DNA from: Nostoc sp. WHI
GTDB lineage: Bacteria; Cyanobacteriota; Cyanobacteriia; Cyanobacteriales; Nostocaceae
Length of the DNA stretch: 59,435 bases
NCBI RefSeq assembly: GCF_015714725.1
Contig: NZ_WBKM01000151.1
Span: 1-59,435 of the forward strand
Direction: 5' to 3'
A model generated the notes under the pieces. The model saw only the letters and a list, made by a program, of their open reading frames with translations, was not told the origin of the DNA and ran no database searches. Positions 7,378 to 16,587 of the stretch are shown one piece after another. Position numbers and translations under genes: made by a program. Within the stretch, counting starts at the first letter, position 1, and every line of letters begins with the position of its first letter.

Positions 7378-8794
7378 AACAGCTAGCAAGTTTGGGGTTA
7401 ACTGGGGAGAATTGCTCAAGCAAACCAAAATTCTTTACAAAGAACGAACAAAATTATTAGCTACCTACAAAGAAGAAGCTGAAAACGCTTTAAATAATTA
7501 TGGATTTGAGTTAGGAATCAGCATCAACAGCCGTCACTATCCAGAGTTGTTTTGGCAACCACAAGTTCCAATTGAAGATACACCCTTGCTATTTGGCAAC
7601 GGACTTATTAGCGCTCAAAGTAAAATTCTCACAGGTCTTTCTAGAGGTGGTGTTTACCGCCGCTATAAGAAATTTTCTGACCCATCCAGACCAATTCGGA
7701 TTACTGTTCTGAATCTTTGTGAGGTGGGGTTGGATGACTTTATACAAAAACTTAAAGAACGGTTAAAAAGCTATAAATTTGAAAGCCTATTTGTTACCAA
7801 ATCAATATCGCTAAAAAACTTAAGTGATACTCAGGCAAGAGCAAAAGTTGAGGAAGTAGTCAATGAATTAATGGAAATTAAACCTGAAATAGTTTTGGCG
7901 TTTTTGCCCCAGAGCGATCGTAACGCCGATGAGGAAGAGGGTGGTAGTCTTTATCACAAAATATATGATCTATTGCTTAATCGCCAGATAGCTAGCCAGA
8001 TGATTTATGAAGATACATTGAAGAATCCTGATTATTATAAAAATATTCTCAATCAGGTGGTTCCAGGAATTCTCGCCAAGCTGGGTAATTTACCTTTTGT
8101 TCTGGCTGAACCTCTAGAAATAGCCGACTGTTTCATTGGATTGGATATTTCCAGACAGTCTAAGACAAAACTTTCTGGAACAATGAATGCTTGTGCTAGT
8201 ATGCGTCTTTATGGGAAGCAAGGAGAGTTTATTCGCTATCTGCTAAAAGATACTTTGATTCAAGGTGAAGAAATTCCTAAACAATTTCTAGAAGGACTGT
8301 TACCAAAAAAGGAGTTTGAAGGAAAAATAGTACTGATTTATCGTGATGGGCTTTTTTGCGGACAAGAAGTTGCTAATCTCCTAGAATGGGCTGAAGCCAT
8401 TGGCTGTAAATTGATATTAGTAGAGTGTCGAAAGTCTAATATTCCTCGACTATATAATTTGGTTAATAAAATCATAGCTGCACCAGAAAAAGGTTTGGCG
8501 CTGCGTATTTCTTCTACTGAAGCAGTTCTGGTGACAACTCAAGTAACTGAAAAGATGGGTCTTGCTGATCCTTTACGCTTAACAGTTATCACTGCAAACC
8601 ATCCAGCTTTAATTTCTCCTCCCATAGAACAAGTGGTTGAAACTACTTTGAAACTCACCTTACTGCATCATGGAGCATTAAAAATGCCTCGCTTACCAAT
8701 GCCAGTATATGGAGCGCATAAGATGGCAAAACTGCGATTAAGGGGGATTTATCCAAGCAGTATGTTAGAGGGCGATCGCCAGTTTTGGCTGTAG
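7352..8794 (+). pseudogene. ago: Argonaute MID-PIWI module (C-terminal half of split gene)
   Basis: The ORF gives 460 residues counted from 7412, with the frame open back to 7352. Residues 1-100 resemble the L2 linker (LLFGNGLISAQ, GLSRGGVYRRY), about 100-235 a MID domain, and 240-460 a PIWI domain. The slicer residues are in place: D245 (FIGLDISR), E286/E287 (QGEEIP, the glutamate finger), D312 (IYRDGLF) and H436 (PVYGAHKMA), a D-E-D-H set like active prokaryotic Argonautes. Normal N and PAZ domains are not visible; the preceding nuclease domain stands in their place. Prokaryotic Argonautes use short guides against invading DNA or RNA. The frameshift suggests a recently broken gene or a sequencing error. 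Confidence 0.82.
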
Positions 8795-8896
8795 AAATAA
8801 CGTAAAAACTCTAACTTTTAGATATCCATCCATATATTATTGTAATGTCTATTTTTGTAGCAAACTGCGATCGCTATTTTTCTTGCGATTTATCGC

Positions 8897-9304
8897 TCAA
8901 GGTACAACTTCAAAAGATTGATTACCACGAAATCGATAGATGTGGAAATCTCGATCAAGAGTAAAAATTCGTCTCTGATTTAAGGTTTCAGCAGTGGCTA
9001 CCAAAGAAGCATCTGCCAAATCCATTGGGATGTCTCGATATTGCTCCATCAGCGATCGCATTCTTTCCTGTTCTTCTACATTATTCTGGTGCAACAAAAG
9101 AATTTGATCAGTAACATAGCCCCATAGCTCTTGTTGTGCAGACCATCCACCATAGCGACCTAATAAATACATGGCTTCTGTAAAACAAGACCAAGTGGTT
9201 AGTAAAGGGGCTAGTAGCTGAGGTAAGATATCAATACAACGTTGGTGATTGGCATCGGTTTGGTTAATTAAAGCAATCAGAGCAGAAGCATCGCAAAGGG
9301 TCAC
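8897..9304 (-). CDS. vapC: VapC-type PIN-domain toxin
   Basis: A 135-residue PIN-domain ribonuclease. The acidic residues expected of PIN domains are visible: D5 (LCDASALIAL), E43 (FTEAMYLL), D98 in DLADASLVATAE, and D117 in FTLDRDF. The gene overlaps the upstream antitoxin gene by 4 bases, the usual antitoxin-first layout. VapC toxins cleave tRNA or rRNA when freed from the antitoxin. Confidence 0.88.
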   Translation of the reverse strand: MTLCDASALIALINQTDANHQRCIDILPQLLAPLLTTWSCFTEAMYLLGRYGGWSAQQELWGYVTDQILLLHQNNVEEQERMRSLMEQYRDIPMDLADASLVATAETLNQRRIFTLDRDFHIYRFRGNQSFEVVP

Positions 9305-9555
9305 TGGTTTAACCTTGAAGGGTCATACTTAGTTGACAAAATGTCTGTAAAAGCTTCCTTTGTACGCTCAGACAAATTTGATGGCTGAAAATTGACTTGC
9401 CCGACTCTTCCTCGCAACGACTTGTCTAAGGTATCAGTAGATGCGTCACTTGAGGTTTCATTAGTCAGGATTATTAATTTTACTCGTCGTCCAGTCAGTT
9501 CAGAAGCACGCAGGAGAATCTCTTCCCACGTTCCTTCAAAAGTTTGCTGTTCCAT
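9301..9555 (-). CDS. antitoxin partner of the PIN toxin
   Basis: The protein starts best at ATG 9555 (MEQQTFEGTWEEILL), giving 84 residues; a longer frame up to 9603 adds 16 residues that do not look conserved. The segment TFEGTWEEILLRASELTGRRVKLIIL is typical of small cyanobacterial VapB-like antitoxins paired with PIN toxins. It overlaps the toxin gene by 4 bases. DNA-binding fold not obvious from the sequence. Confidence 0.75.
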   Translation of the reverse strand: MEQQTFEGTWEEILLRASELTGRRVKLIILTNETSSDASTDTLDKSLRGRVGQVNFQPSNLSERTKEAFTDILSTKYDPSRLNQ

Positions 9556-9691
9556 AATTACCCTATTCAAAGTTAGCTTTCTGGCAGACACTTTAACATA
9601 CAAGCAAATACGACATCTTGTGATGAAAATTTGAAATGGATGCTTTACTTTAGTCCAAAACTCGACACAAAACTACGCCAATAGCAACCAC

Positions 9692-10237
9692 TCAACAGGA
9701 TGCTTCCACTAATCTGATTTCTCTAATTCTCCTCTGCTTGTTGGTAGAAAAGATTAAACCACCATAAGCATCATTTGGATATACTAAATTCTTTTCACTA
9801 TCAATTGTTGATAACAATGTAGAGTATGCTTTCTGAGCCGTATTTATGCGATCGCCTATCTTTACCCCGTTCTCAGTAGGATAACGTGAACTAGAAGCAC
9901 TAATTTGATGCACCTCACTTTTACTGGCATTATTAGAAGTTGAAAGTCCCTCAATTTCTAATCCCTCATATTTCCAAGTAGTAATATAGGAGGTATAACA
10001 AACGTCGTCATACTTTGTAGTTCGACTTTTCGGTTTACCCAATTTTTTGAAAATATCTTTTTCTTTCATCCCTAGCTTAATATCACCTATGGATATTTTA
10101 GACACATCAATTGCTTCTTTGCTGGACTTACCAAGAAGATTGCTACGATAGTTTGGATTGTTATTCTCACCTATAGCTATAGGATTTACAGCGAGTAGTA
10201 TTCCAAAAGCAATTCCTGCTGCTAATTTTTTAAACAT
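9692..10237 (-). CDS. secreted protein, possibly BamE/SmpA-like fold
   Basis: A 181-residue protein with a signal peptide (KKLAAGIAFGILLAVNP, cleavage about residue 22-24). The segment ISIGDIKLGMKEKDIFKKLG resembles the start of SmpA/OmlA (BamE-like) domains, which sit in the periplasm or outer membrane. Two cysteines (in VCYTS and the last residue) could form a disulfide. No operon partner is evident. Only the export signal is well supported. Confidence 0.6.
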   Translation of the reverse strand: MFKKLAAGIAFGILLAVNPIAIGENNNPNYRSNLLGKSSKEAIDVSKISIGDIKLGMKEKDIFKKLGKPKSRTTKYDDVCYTSYITTWKYEGLEIEGLSTSNNASKSEVHQISASSSRYPTENGVKIGDRINTAQKAYSTLLSTIDSEKNLVYPNDAYGGLIFSTNKQRRIREIRLVEASC

Positions 10238-10345
10238 AACCTGACTTAAGGTGTTGCTAGTTTCAAAAATTATGCCACTTTTTAAATAAAAGCCCTCTGG
10301 AAATAGTTTGTTTTTTTCGCGCCGACTTACTTAGACGTAAATAAT

Positions 10346-10759
10346 TTACACTTTTGACTTAACTGCTGGCTGTGATGCTTGTAATGGCTGGGGCAAACTC
10401 CAGTCAGGACGCAAGCTAGCAGCGTTGCGTAAATAGATATGATAAATTGAGGCGGAGGCTGGCATATAGGCGTGGACTAAGAACCGGATACAGCGCTGTA
10501 AACTGCCTTCGACGTGCATTTGCTGCACATCTAACATAGCTACATTATCCCAACCAGGACGCGCTCTAGCGATCGCCGCTGGAAAAATAGCATCTAGATC
10601 CCGTGTCACTGAGAAAGTAACACTAATAATGTCCCTTGTCTGAAATTGATTCCGGTTTTCTAGTTCATCCAGTAGTTCTGTGACTACCTCTTGCATTACC
10701 TCAACGGTATTTTCTGAAACTGTTGTTGCTCCGCGAATAGCCCGCATTTGCCAGTCCAC
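10346..10759 (-). CDS. aroH: chorismate mutase, AroH type
   Basis: A 137-residue AroH-class chorismate mutase (chorismate to prephenate, for phenylalanine and tyrosine). Family motifs are clear: MRAIRGATTVSENT, ISVTFSVTRDLDAIFPA, ARPGWDNVAML and the final RCIRFLVHAY. A strong AGGAGG lies 8 bases before GTG 10759, which fixes the start. The C-terminus carries an extra tail of about 15 residues after SLRPDW. It lies downstream of sppA on the same strand, separated by a block of 7-base repeats. Confidence 0.93.
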   Translation of the reverse strand: MDWQMRAIRGATTVSENTVEVMQEVVTELLDELENRNQFQTRDIISVTFSVTRDLDAIFPAAIARARPGWDNVAMLDVQQMHVEGSLQRCIRFLVHAYMPASASIYHIYLRNAASLRPDWSLPQPLQASQPAVKSKV

Positions 10760-10786
10760 GCCAAAATCCTCCTTAAAACAAAAAAG

Positions 10787-10858
10787 TGAGGAGTAGGAGT
10801 TAGGAGTTAGAAATTAGGAGTTAAAACTCTCAACTTCTCACTCTTAACTCCTAACTCA
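10787..10858. repeat. heptameric short tandem repeats (STRR) with inverted symmetry
   Basis: Units of AGGAGTT/TAGGAGT on one side and AACTCCT on the other form an imperfect hairpin between sppA and aroH. Similar blocks occur at 13757-13815. Such repeats are common in Nostoc intergenic DNA. Confidence 0.8.
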
Positions 10859-10860
10859 TA

Positions 10861-11682
10861 TTAGGGTCGATATAACCACAAGGGTAAACCACTGGTAGAC
10901 ATTTCAAATTCGAGCCAATCAATGCCAGCCCCAATTCCTGATGAAAACTGACGGCTTCCTGGTAAAAGACGACTCAACAAAGGTTTACGTTCTTCTAGGG
11001 TATAACAAAGTGTTTTTTCCGGATCGAGACCGACTAGTTCTGCTGTCCAACGACGGGCATCTTCTTCTGTGCCCAGGCGGTCTACAACACCCAACTCTAG
11101 GGCTTGCTGTCCTGTAAAAATCCGACCATCGGCGAAAGTTTTCACAGTTTCTACTGCTAAAGAACGGCCATCAGCTACCGTTTGAACAAATTGCTGATAA
11201 CTTGTGTCAATCAACTCTTGCAGGATGCTTGCTTCTGGTTGAGTCAGTTGCCGGTCGAAAGCCAAAATGTCTTTGTAAGGCCCAGACTTAATTACCTGGA
11301 AGGAAACACCGATTTTTTCTAGCAAGCGTTCCAAGTTATTCCCACGCAGAATCACACCAATACTACCCGTAATTGTACCTGGGTTGGCGACGATGTGTTC
11401 GGCTCCCATGCCGATGTAGACTCCTCCAGAAGCCGAAATATTGCCAAAGCTAGCGACGATTTTAATTTTTTCGCGCAAACGCTTGAGGGCGCTGTAGATT
11501 TCTTGGGAATCTCCGACTGTACCGCCAGGACTATCGATACGTAGCAATAATGCCGGAAACTTTTTTTCTTCTACAGTTTTTAGGGCTTCTAGGACGCGTT
11601 TGCGAGTAGCACCGGCGATCGCACCAGTAATTTCAATCCGCGCAATTTGTTTTCTAAACTTGGGCTTAAACGGCCAAATCAT
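10861..11682 (-). CDS. sppA: signal peptide peptidase SppA
   Basis: A 273-residue protease of the SppA (S49) family that degrades cleaved signal peptides at the membrane. It has the single-domain form of about 270 residues. The nucleophile is S85 in NISASGGVYIG and the general base K137 in SGPYKDI; the fold motif LLLRIDSPGGTVGDSQEIY is also present. No N-terminal membrane helix is apparent, only a short hydrophobic and basic start (MIWPFKPKFRK), so membrane contact may be peripheral. It precedes aroH on the same strand. Confidence 0.93.
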   Translation of the reverse strand: MIWPFKPKFRKQIARIEITGAIAGATRKRVLEALKTVEEKKFPALLLRIDSPGGTVGDSQEIYSALKRLREKIKIVASFGNISASGGVYIGMGAEHIVANPGTITGSIGVILRGNNLERLLEKIGVSFQVIKSGPYKDILAFDRQLTQPEASILQELIDTSYQQFVQTVADGRSLAVETVKTFADGRIFTGQQALELGVVDRLGTEEDARRWTAELVGLDPEKTLCYTLEERKPLLSRLLPGSRQFSSGIGAGIDWLEFEMSTSGLPLWLYRP

Positions 11683-12180
11683 GAGCTGTCAACATACCTC
11701 GTAATAAATTCAATATAAGATGCCCAACGGTCAGATGATCCGCTTTCCTCTATTAAGAAACGTGAGCAGGCATTATACTCATCAAAATTTTAAGGAAATT
11801 TTTATATTTTACAATGAGTTTTATTTGATATTCTCAATGAATGCTAATCAAGTCCTTGAAGATTGCGGCTAACACGAAATGCCAAACTCTAGTTTAGCGT
11901 CTAACGTGATGATTTAGCACAGGCTATTTTAGCTATTCTGCGGTATTCAAAATTCATAAACTCTTGGTCTTGTGCTTTTCTGACCTCTTGAGAATCAGTT
12001 TACTACGACCGTGTACTGATACATGCTGTTAGTAATTAATAACTAATAAATAATAAGTATCTAATCACTAATTTCGGCGTTCAATTTAATTAATAAAAAT
12101 CCATTCAGCAACACTAATTTCTTATCTAGGTCAAGACCAGTAGTACTTTCACTTTTGAAAATATCATTTTTTCTTCTGTT
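11683..12180. other. intergenic, no gene seen
   Basis: About 500 bases of AT-rich DNA between sppA (leftward) and a small membrane protein gene (also leftward). I see no conserved ORF, RNA or strong hairpin. It presumably holds the sppA promoter. Confidence 0.6.
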
Positions 12181-12495
12181 CTACAGCTTATGAGCAACTG
12201 ATGAATCTATTCGTAAAATTTGATACCGATAATAAGCGTACCTGTCAAATAGTGCCCCGACGAAACTACAGGTCAAGCTAATTACAAATAATCCGCGCAG
12301 GGGAGTGCCACTACCAAAGGTGGCAAGAAAATCGATAATCTGAATAGCGATCGCCTCAGTTAACTTTTGTAAGCCAGGAAAGTGACCGATGAGGGATAGA
12401 AAGATCAATCCGCCACCAACTAGGAATATGGGAGCAGCAAAACTAAAAATGATTGTGAGTAGCAGGGAGCGGAGAAAGTTAGTCAAAATAGTCAT
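12181..12495 (-). CDS. small membrane protein of unknown function
   Basis: A 104-residue protein with three hydrophobic segments (about 8-38, 45-60 weaker, 66-83) and a basic C-terminus (DRYAYYRYQILRI). Start at ATG 12495. I do not recognise the family. The gene stands alone on the minus strand. Confidence 0.6.
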   Translation of the reverse strand: MTILTNFLRSLLLTIIFSFAAPIFLVGGGLIFLSLIGHFPGLQKLTEAIAIQIIDFLATFGSGTPLRGLFVISLTCSFVGALFDRYAYYRYQILRIDSSVAHKL

Positions 12496-12960
12496 TTAAA
12501 ACAAACTCCGTGACTAGAGATGACAAGAGCTAGATAGCGGTTTGTCAACTTCTACAATATGTGCGATCGCTTCGGAGCAGCCAATCTGTCAAAAATCTTA
12601 AATCTTCATTAAAAAGAACGGCTACCAGTTACAGCACGTAATGGGGATATAAAAAATTACTTAAATCTACAAAACCCTTGTAAAATCAAGGTTATAGCCA
12701 AGGTTAGCGCCTATTTATTGTTTAGCAGCACGTTCAATAACAGCTTTATTTTCTGAGAGGCTCTTTAACCTAAGTTAATGTTTAGCTTTTTAGGAGAGTA
12801 GGGAGTGGGGAAGAAGAAGCATGGGAAAAAAGGTAATTTTTCATTCTCTTAATTCCCAATTCCCCACTCCCCACTCCCTACTCCCTACTCCCTACTCCCT
12901 ATTCCCCATTCCCATGACTTCCGCTATTCTTAAAACAGTTACCGAGTTACCTACAGAACA
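12496..12960. other. intergenic with long STRR block
   Basis: The stretch between two divergent genes contains, at about 12790-12915, a polypyrimidine block in which CCCTACT/CCCCACT heptamers repeat about ten times, opposed by a shorter purine block (GAGTAGGGAGTGGGG), so the transcript could fold into a hairpin. A 16-codon ORF from ATG 12914 ends by overlapping the mlaE start but is out of frame; I do not call it a gene. Confidence 0.7.
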
Positions 12961-13749
12961 TTGAACCAGACTACATCCAAATCCAGTTTAGGAGAATGGA
13001 GTCAGCGGTTGCTGGCAGCAATTTTTCTGGGTGGGCAAGTCCTAGTTCACCTATTGAGAGGCAAAATCCATCGGCGTAACACCTTAGAACAAATGGCAGC
13101 AGTTGGGCCAGATTCCTTATTTATTGCCCTATTGACGGCTATTTTCGTCGGCGCGGTGTTTACCATTCAGGTAGCGCGAGAATTTATCAACTTTGGTGCC
13201 GGAAACATTATCGGCGGAGTGCTTTCCATAGCATTGACACGAGAACTCGCTCCCGTGTTGACAGCAGTGGTTTTGGCCGGACGAGTCGGTTCTGCCTTTG
13301 CAGCCGAAATCGGTACCATGCGGGTAACAGAACAAATTGATGCCATGTTGATGTTAAGAACAGATCCAATTGATTACTTAGTTATCCCCCGCGTCCTTGC
13401 TTGTTGTTTAATGTTACCAATTTTAACCCTCCTCTCCTTGATAACAGGGATGTTCGGGGGATTGATAATTGCGACAAATATCTACAACATGTCTGATACG
13501 GTATTTATAGACTCAGCCCGTAACTTTCTTGGTATGTGGGATATTTTTAGCGCCATGATTAAGGCGTGTTGCTTTGGCATTTTAATCGCCGTAATTGGTT
13601 GTAGTTGGGGGTTAACGACAACAGGAGGAGCCAAAGGTGTAGGACAATCAACCACAACTGCTGTTGTGACTGCCTTGCTGATTATATTTGTTAGCAACTT
13701 CTTTCTTTCTTGGTTAATGTTTCAGGGGGCTGGTGACGCATTCTTCTAA
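12961..13749 (+). CDS. mlaE: MlaE-family ABC transporter permease
   Basis: A 262-residue integral membrane protein of the MlaE (DUF140) family, the permease of lipid-transport ABC systems that exchange phospholipids between membranes. Family motifs include VGPDSLFIALLTAIFVGAVF, LTRELAPVLTAVVLAGRVG and AEIGTMRVTEQIDA. Five to six membrane helices are visible. Start TTG 12961. It is followed by DUF3119, DUF3086 and plsY on the same strand, a neighbourhood that points to envelope lipid work; ATPase and MCE-domain partners are not in this window. Confidence 0.9.
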   Translation: MNQTTSKSSLGEWSQRLLAAIFLGGQVLVHLLRGKIHRRNTLEQMAAVGPDSLFIALLTAIFVGAVFTIQVAREFINFGAGNIIGGVLSIALTRELAPVLTAVVLAGRVGSAFAAEIGTMRVTEQIDAMLMLRTDPIDYLVIPRVLACCLMLPILTLLSLITGMFGGLIIATNIYNMSDTVFIDSARNFLGMWDIFSAMIKACCFGILIAVIGCSWGLTTTGGAKGVGQSTTTAVVTALLIIFVSNFFLSWLMFQGAGDAFF

Positions 13750-13856
13750 AGACTCTAAAAGTTAGGAGTTAGGAGTTAAAACTCCTAATTCTTCATTCCT
13801 CACTCCTCACTCCTAAAATAGGAAAGATATCTACTAACAAAGCAGGATTTAAGACT

Positions 13857-14243
13857 GTGACACCTTCATTTGCTCCTACCTCCACTTCAACTGTGGAACT
13901 CAAGCCTAGTTACAATATACCTATAGTGTTGGTGATTGCTGCTATTCCACTACTATTGGTACAACCGTTAGTAGGCTTTGCTTTCACACTGTTTGGTTTG
14001 TTTCTCATGTTTCAAGCATTAACGCTGCGTTTGCAATTTACTGTCACCGACTTAGATATTTACAGAGACGGAAAATTGATTCGGCGCTTTCCCTACCAAG
14101 AATGGCAAAACTGGCGGATCTTCTGGAATGGAGTCCCTATTTTGTTTTACTTTAAAGAAATTAAAAGCATTCACTTTTTGCCGATTTTATTTGACCCCAC
14201 CACCTTGAAAAGTTGTTTGGAACAACGTTGTCCGCGTATTTAG
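13857..14243 (+). CDS. DUF3119 family protein
   Basis: A 128-residue protein with two adjacent hydrophobic helices (about 21-58) followed by a PH-like soluble part (FTVTDLDIYRDGKLIRRFPY and WQNWRIFWNGVPILFYF). This is DUF3119, conserved in cyanobacteria and plants, function unknown. GTG start at 13857. It lies between mlaE and DUF3086 in the same direction; an STRR block fills the gap before it. Confidence 0.85.
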   Translation: MTPSFAPTSTSTVELKPSYNIPIVLVIAAIPLLLVQPLVGFAFTLFGLFLMFQALTLRLQFTVTDLDIYRDGKLIRRFPYQEWQNWRIFWNGVPILFYFKEIKSIHFLPILFDPTTLKSCLEQRCPRI

Positions 14244-14381
14244 TGCTGAGTGGCATCAGTGCTGAGTCGTTTTGATCTAGATTTATAACTCAGCACTCAT
14301 GACTTAAAACTTGGAAAGCGTGTCAATTGTAATTATTTCTGAAAGCTATTTATTCGCGTCATAGGAATTACACTACTGTTT

Positions 14382-15650
14382 ATGAACCCAGAGGCATCTC
14401 AAACCCCAGAACCAATTGATGAGTGGTTGGCAGAAAAACAACAAGAGAGCAATGCAGATGAACATCCAGTAAATCCATCTGTTGAGTCAGTGGTAGAAAC
14501 AGGAGTCATTGGCTCATCAGAAGACTATGCAACTTTTGATCTACTCATCTCAAATGCAGAAGAGGTAGATTCTACAGTAGAGCCAACAGAAAATTCAAAT
14601 GGCGAGTTTGTGGCGCAGTTAGAAACTGAAACTGCCGGGTTGGGAGCAGAATCACAAGATAATTTACTATACGCCAAAGCAGAGCAGCGAGTGGTAGAGT
14701 TGCAGAATGCTGAAGCAGCCCTCAAGGAAGAAATAGCCAAGCTGGAAGCTTCTTATAAAAACCTTCAAACACAACTAAGTGAAACTCAAACTTCGCTAGG
14801 ACGACTCGTGCAAGAGTCGCTCGTGCAGCTAGAACAGCGTAAACAAGCTCTACAAATTTCTATAGAACAGCTAGAACGCCGCCAAGAACGTATCCGCAAC
14901 GAGATGCGAACCACTTTTGCTGGTGCATCCCAAGACTTGGCAATTCGGGTGCAGGGTTTTAAAGACTATCTCACGGGTAGCTTACAGGATTTGGCCTCTG
15001 CCGCCGAGCAGTTGCAACTGACGCCAACTGCGGTGGAACGAGAAAAACCATCTGTAAAAGAGGCTAAACCAGCAGAACCCCAGCCTGGAATGCCGCAATT
15101 TGCTCAACAGCAGTTTCAAGATACTACAAAGCAAATTCGCCGCCTAATTGACCAATACCGCAACAAACCAGATTACTACGGTTCGGCGTGGCAACTGCGC
15201 CGCACCTTTGAACCAGTCCACGCAGAACGTGTATCCAACTGGTTTTTTAACCAAGGGGGACGGGGTGGTTTGCGGACAATGGGTAGCCGCTTACAGAATG
15301 TCCTGATTGCGTCAGCCGCAATTTCGATATTACACAAACTCTATGGCGATCGCGTCCGTACTTTAGTCCTAGCTAATACACCGGAGCGATTAGGTGAATG
15401 GCGGCGCGGTTTACAAGACTGTTTGGGAATCGGTCGTCCAGATTTCGGGCCAGACCGGGGCGTGGTATTATTTGAGGCATCTGATGCTGTCGCTCAGAAA
15501 GCAGATCGATTGACGAAAGCGAATCAACTGCCTTTGATTATCATTGACGATTCAGAGGATCAAATCAGTTTATCACTGCTGCAATTTCCTCTGTGGTTAG
15601 CCTTTGCTCCCGACCCCAAAACAGTGAGAAACTATGATGATGATTTTTAA
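14382..15650 (+). CDS. DUF3086 family protein
   Basis: A 422-residue cytoplasmic protein. Residues 1-95 are acidic and probably disordered; 95-185 form a coiled coil (repeated QLSETQTSL, LEQRKQALQ); 235-420 form the conserved globular DUF3086 region (RRLIDQYRNKPDYYGSAWQL, NWFFNQGGRGGLRTMGSR). Function unknown, conserved in cyanobacteria next to mlaE and plsY. The gene is closed by a good terminator at 15674-15697. Confidence 0.87.
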   Translation: MNPEASQTPEPIDEWLAEKQQESNADEHPVNPSVESVVETGVIGSSEDYATFDLLISNAEEVDSTVEPTENSNGEFVAQLETETAGLGAESQDNLLYAKAEQRVVELQNAEAALKEEIAKLEASYKNLQTQLSETQTSLGRLVQESLVQLEQRKQALQISIEQLERRQERIRNEMRTTFAGASQDLAIRVQGFKDYLTGSLQDLASAAEQLQLTPTAVEREKPSVKEAKPAEPQPGMPQFAQQQFQDTTKQIRRLIDQYRNKPDYYGSAWQLRRTFEPVHAERVSNWFFNQGGRGGLRTMGSRLQNVLIASAAISILHKLYGDRVRTLVLANTPERLGEWRRGLQDCLGIGRPDFGPDRGVVLFEASDAVAQKADRLTKANQLPLIIIDDSEDQISLSLLQFPLWLAFAPDPKTVRNYDDDF

Positions 15651-15673
15651 TTAGTCATTGGTCATTGGTCATT

Positions 15674-15702
15674 AGTCAAGAGGTATTACTCTTGACTTTT
15701 TT
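15674..15702 (+). terminator. rho-independent terminator after DUF3086
   Basis: AGTCAAGAG (15674-15682) and CTCTTGACT (15689-15697) form a perfect 9-bp stem with a 6-base loop, followed by TTTTT. It separates DUF3086 from plsY, so plsY probably has its own promoter or depends on read-through. Confidence 0.85.
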
Positions 15703-15728
15703 AAATTTTGAATTTTGAATTGTTTATT

Positions 15729-16409
15729 ATGGCTATTTGGTTAACTTTGTGCGGGGTAATTGTGGTCATAGCTTACCTGCTGGGTTCTTTTCCCACTGGG
15801 TACATCGCTGTGAAGCAGTTAAAAGGTATTGATATTCGGGAAGTTGGTTCAGGCTCCACTGGCGCAACTAATGTGCTAAGGACTTTGGGAAAAGGGCCAG
15901 GAGCATTTGTTTTAGTGCTTGATTCTTTAAAAGGCGTATTAGCGATCGCTCTAGTTTACTATTTATTCAGTTTTGAGCCAATTCAAAATTATATCCCCCC
16001 AACGGTAGATGTAAAATTGTGGCAGCCGTGGTTAATTATTTTAGCTGGGTTAGCTGCCATCCTGGGACATAGTAAATCGATTTTTTTGGGCTTTACTGGT
16101 GGTAAATCTGTGGCTATCAGCTTGGGGATTTTATTGGCAATGAGTTGGCAGGTAGGTTTAGCAACAACAGGTGTGTTTGCCGTCGTCGTGGCAATATCGC
16201 GCATTGTCTCTTTGAGTTCAATTGTAGGTGCGATCGCTGTTCCAATTTTGATGGTACTTTTGCATCAACCGTTACCATATATTCTGTTTGGGATTGCCGG
16301 TGGCTTGTATGTGATTTTGCGCCATCGCAATAATATTGAACGACTACTTGCTGGTACTGAGCCAAAAATTGGGCAAAATTTAACGACTGAACCAGAACAA
16401 ACTACATAA
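15729..16409 (+). CDS. plsY: acyl-phosphate:glycerol-3-phosphate acyltransferase PlsY
   Basis: A 226-residue polytopic membrane enzyme that transfers an acyl group from acyl-phosphate to glycerol-3-phosphate, the first step of phospholipid synthesis. The three PlsY motifs are visible: LLGSFPTGYIAVK, GSGSTGATNVLRTLGKGPG and GHSKSIFLGFTGGKSVA. I choose ATG 15729 (MAIWLTLCG); the frame extends 7 codons upstream to TTG but through a low-complexity repeat. Confidence 0.93.
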   Translation: MAIWLTLCGVIVVIAYLLGSFPTGYIAVKQLKGIDIREVGSGSTGATNVLRTLGKGPGAFVLVLDSLKGVLAIALVYYLFSFEPIQNYIPPTVDVKLWQPWLIILAGLAAILGHSKSIFLGFTGGKSVAISLGILLAMSWQVGLATTGVFAVVVAISRIVSLSSIVGAIAVPILMVLLHQPLPYILFGIAGGLYVILRHRNNIERLLAGTEPKIGQNLTTEPEQTT

Positions 16410-16587
16410 CTAGACAAGACTTACTCAAAGACGCAACTCATTACAGATTAACTAATTCGGGGGGTCTAAATCCCCGTTACAAAACTTAATTACGAATTAC
16501 GTTAGCGACGCAGGAGCGTCATCACGAATTATTTTAACTATTACCCTCTAGGCTAGGATCGTAGTAATACAAGTCCTTTGATAACCC

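Noticed and set aside
12914..12964. Small leader ORF overlapping the mlaE start
   Set aside because: Sixteen codons, no ribosome site seen, sequence derived from the end of the STRR block; translational coupling possible but unsupported.
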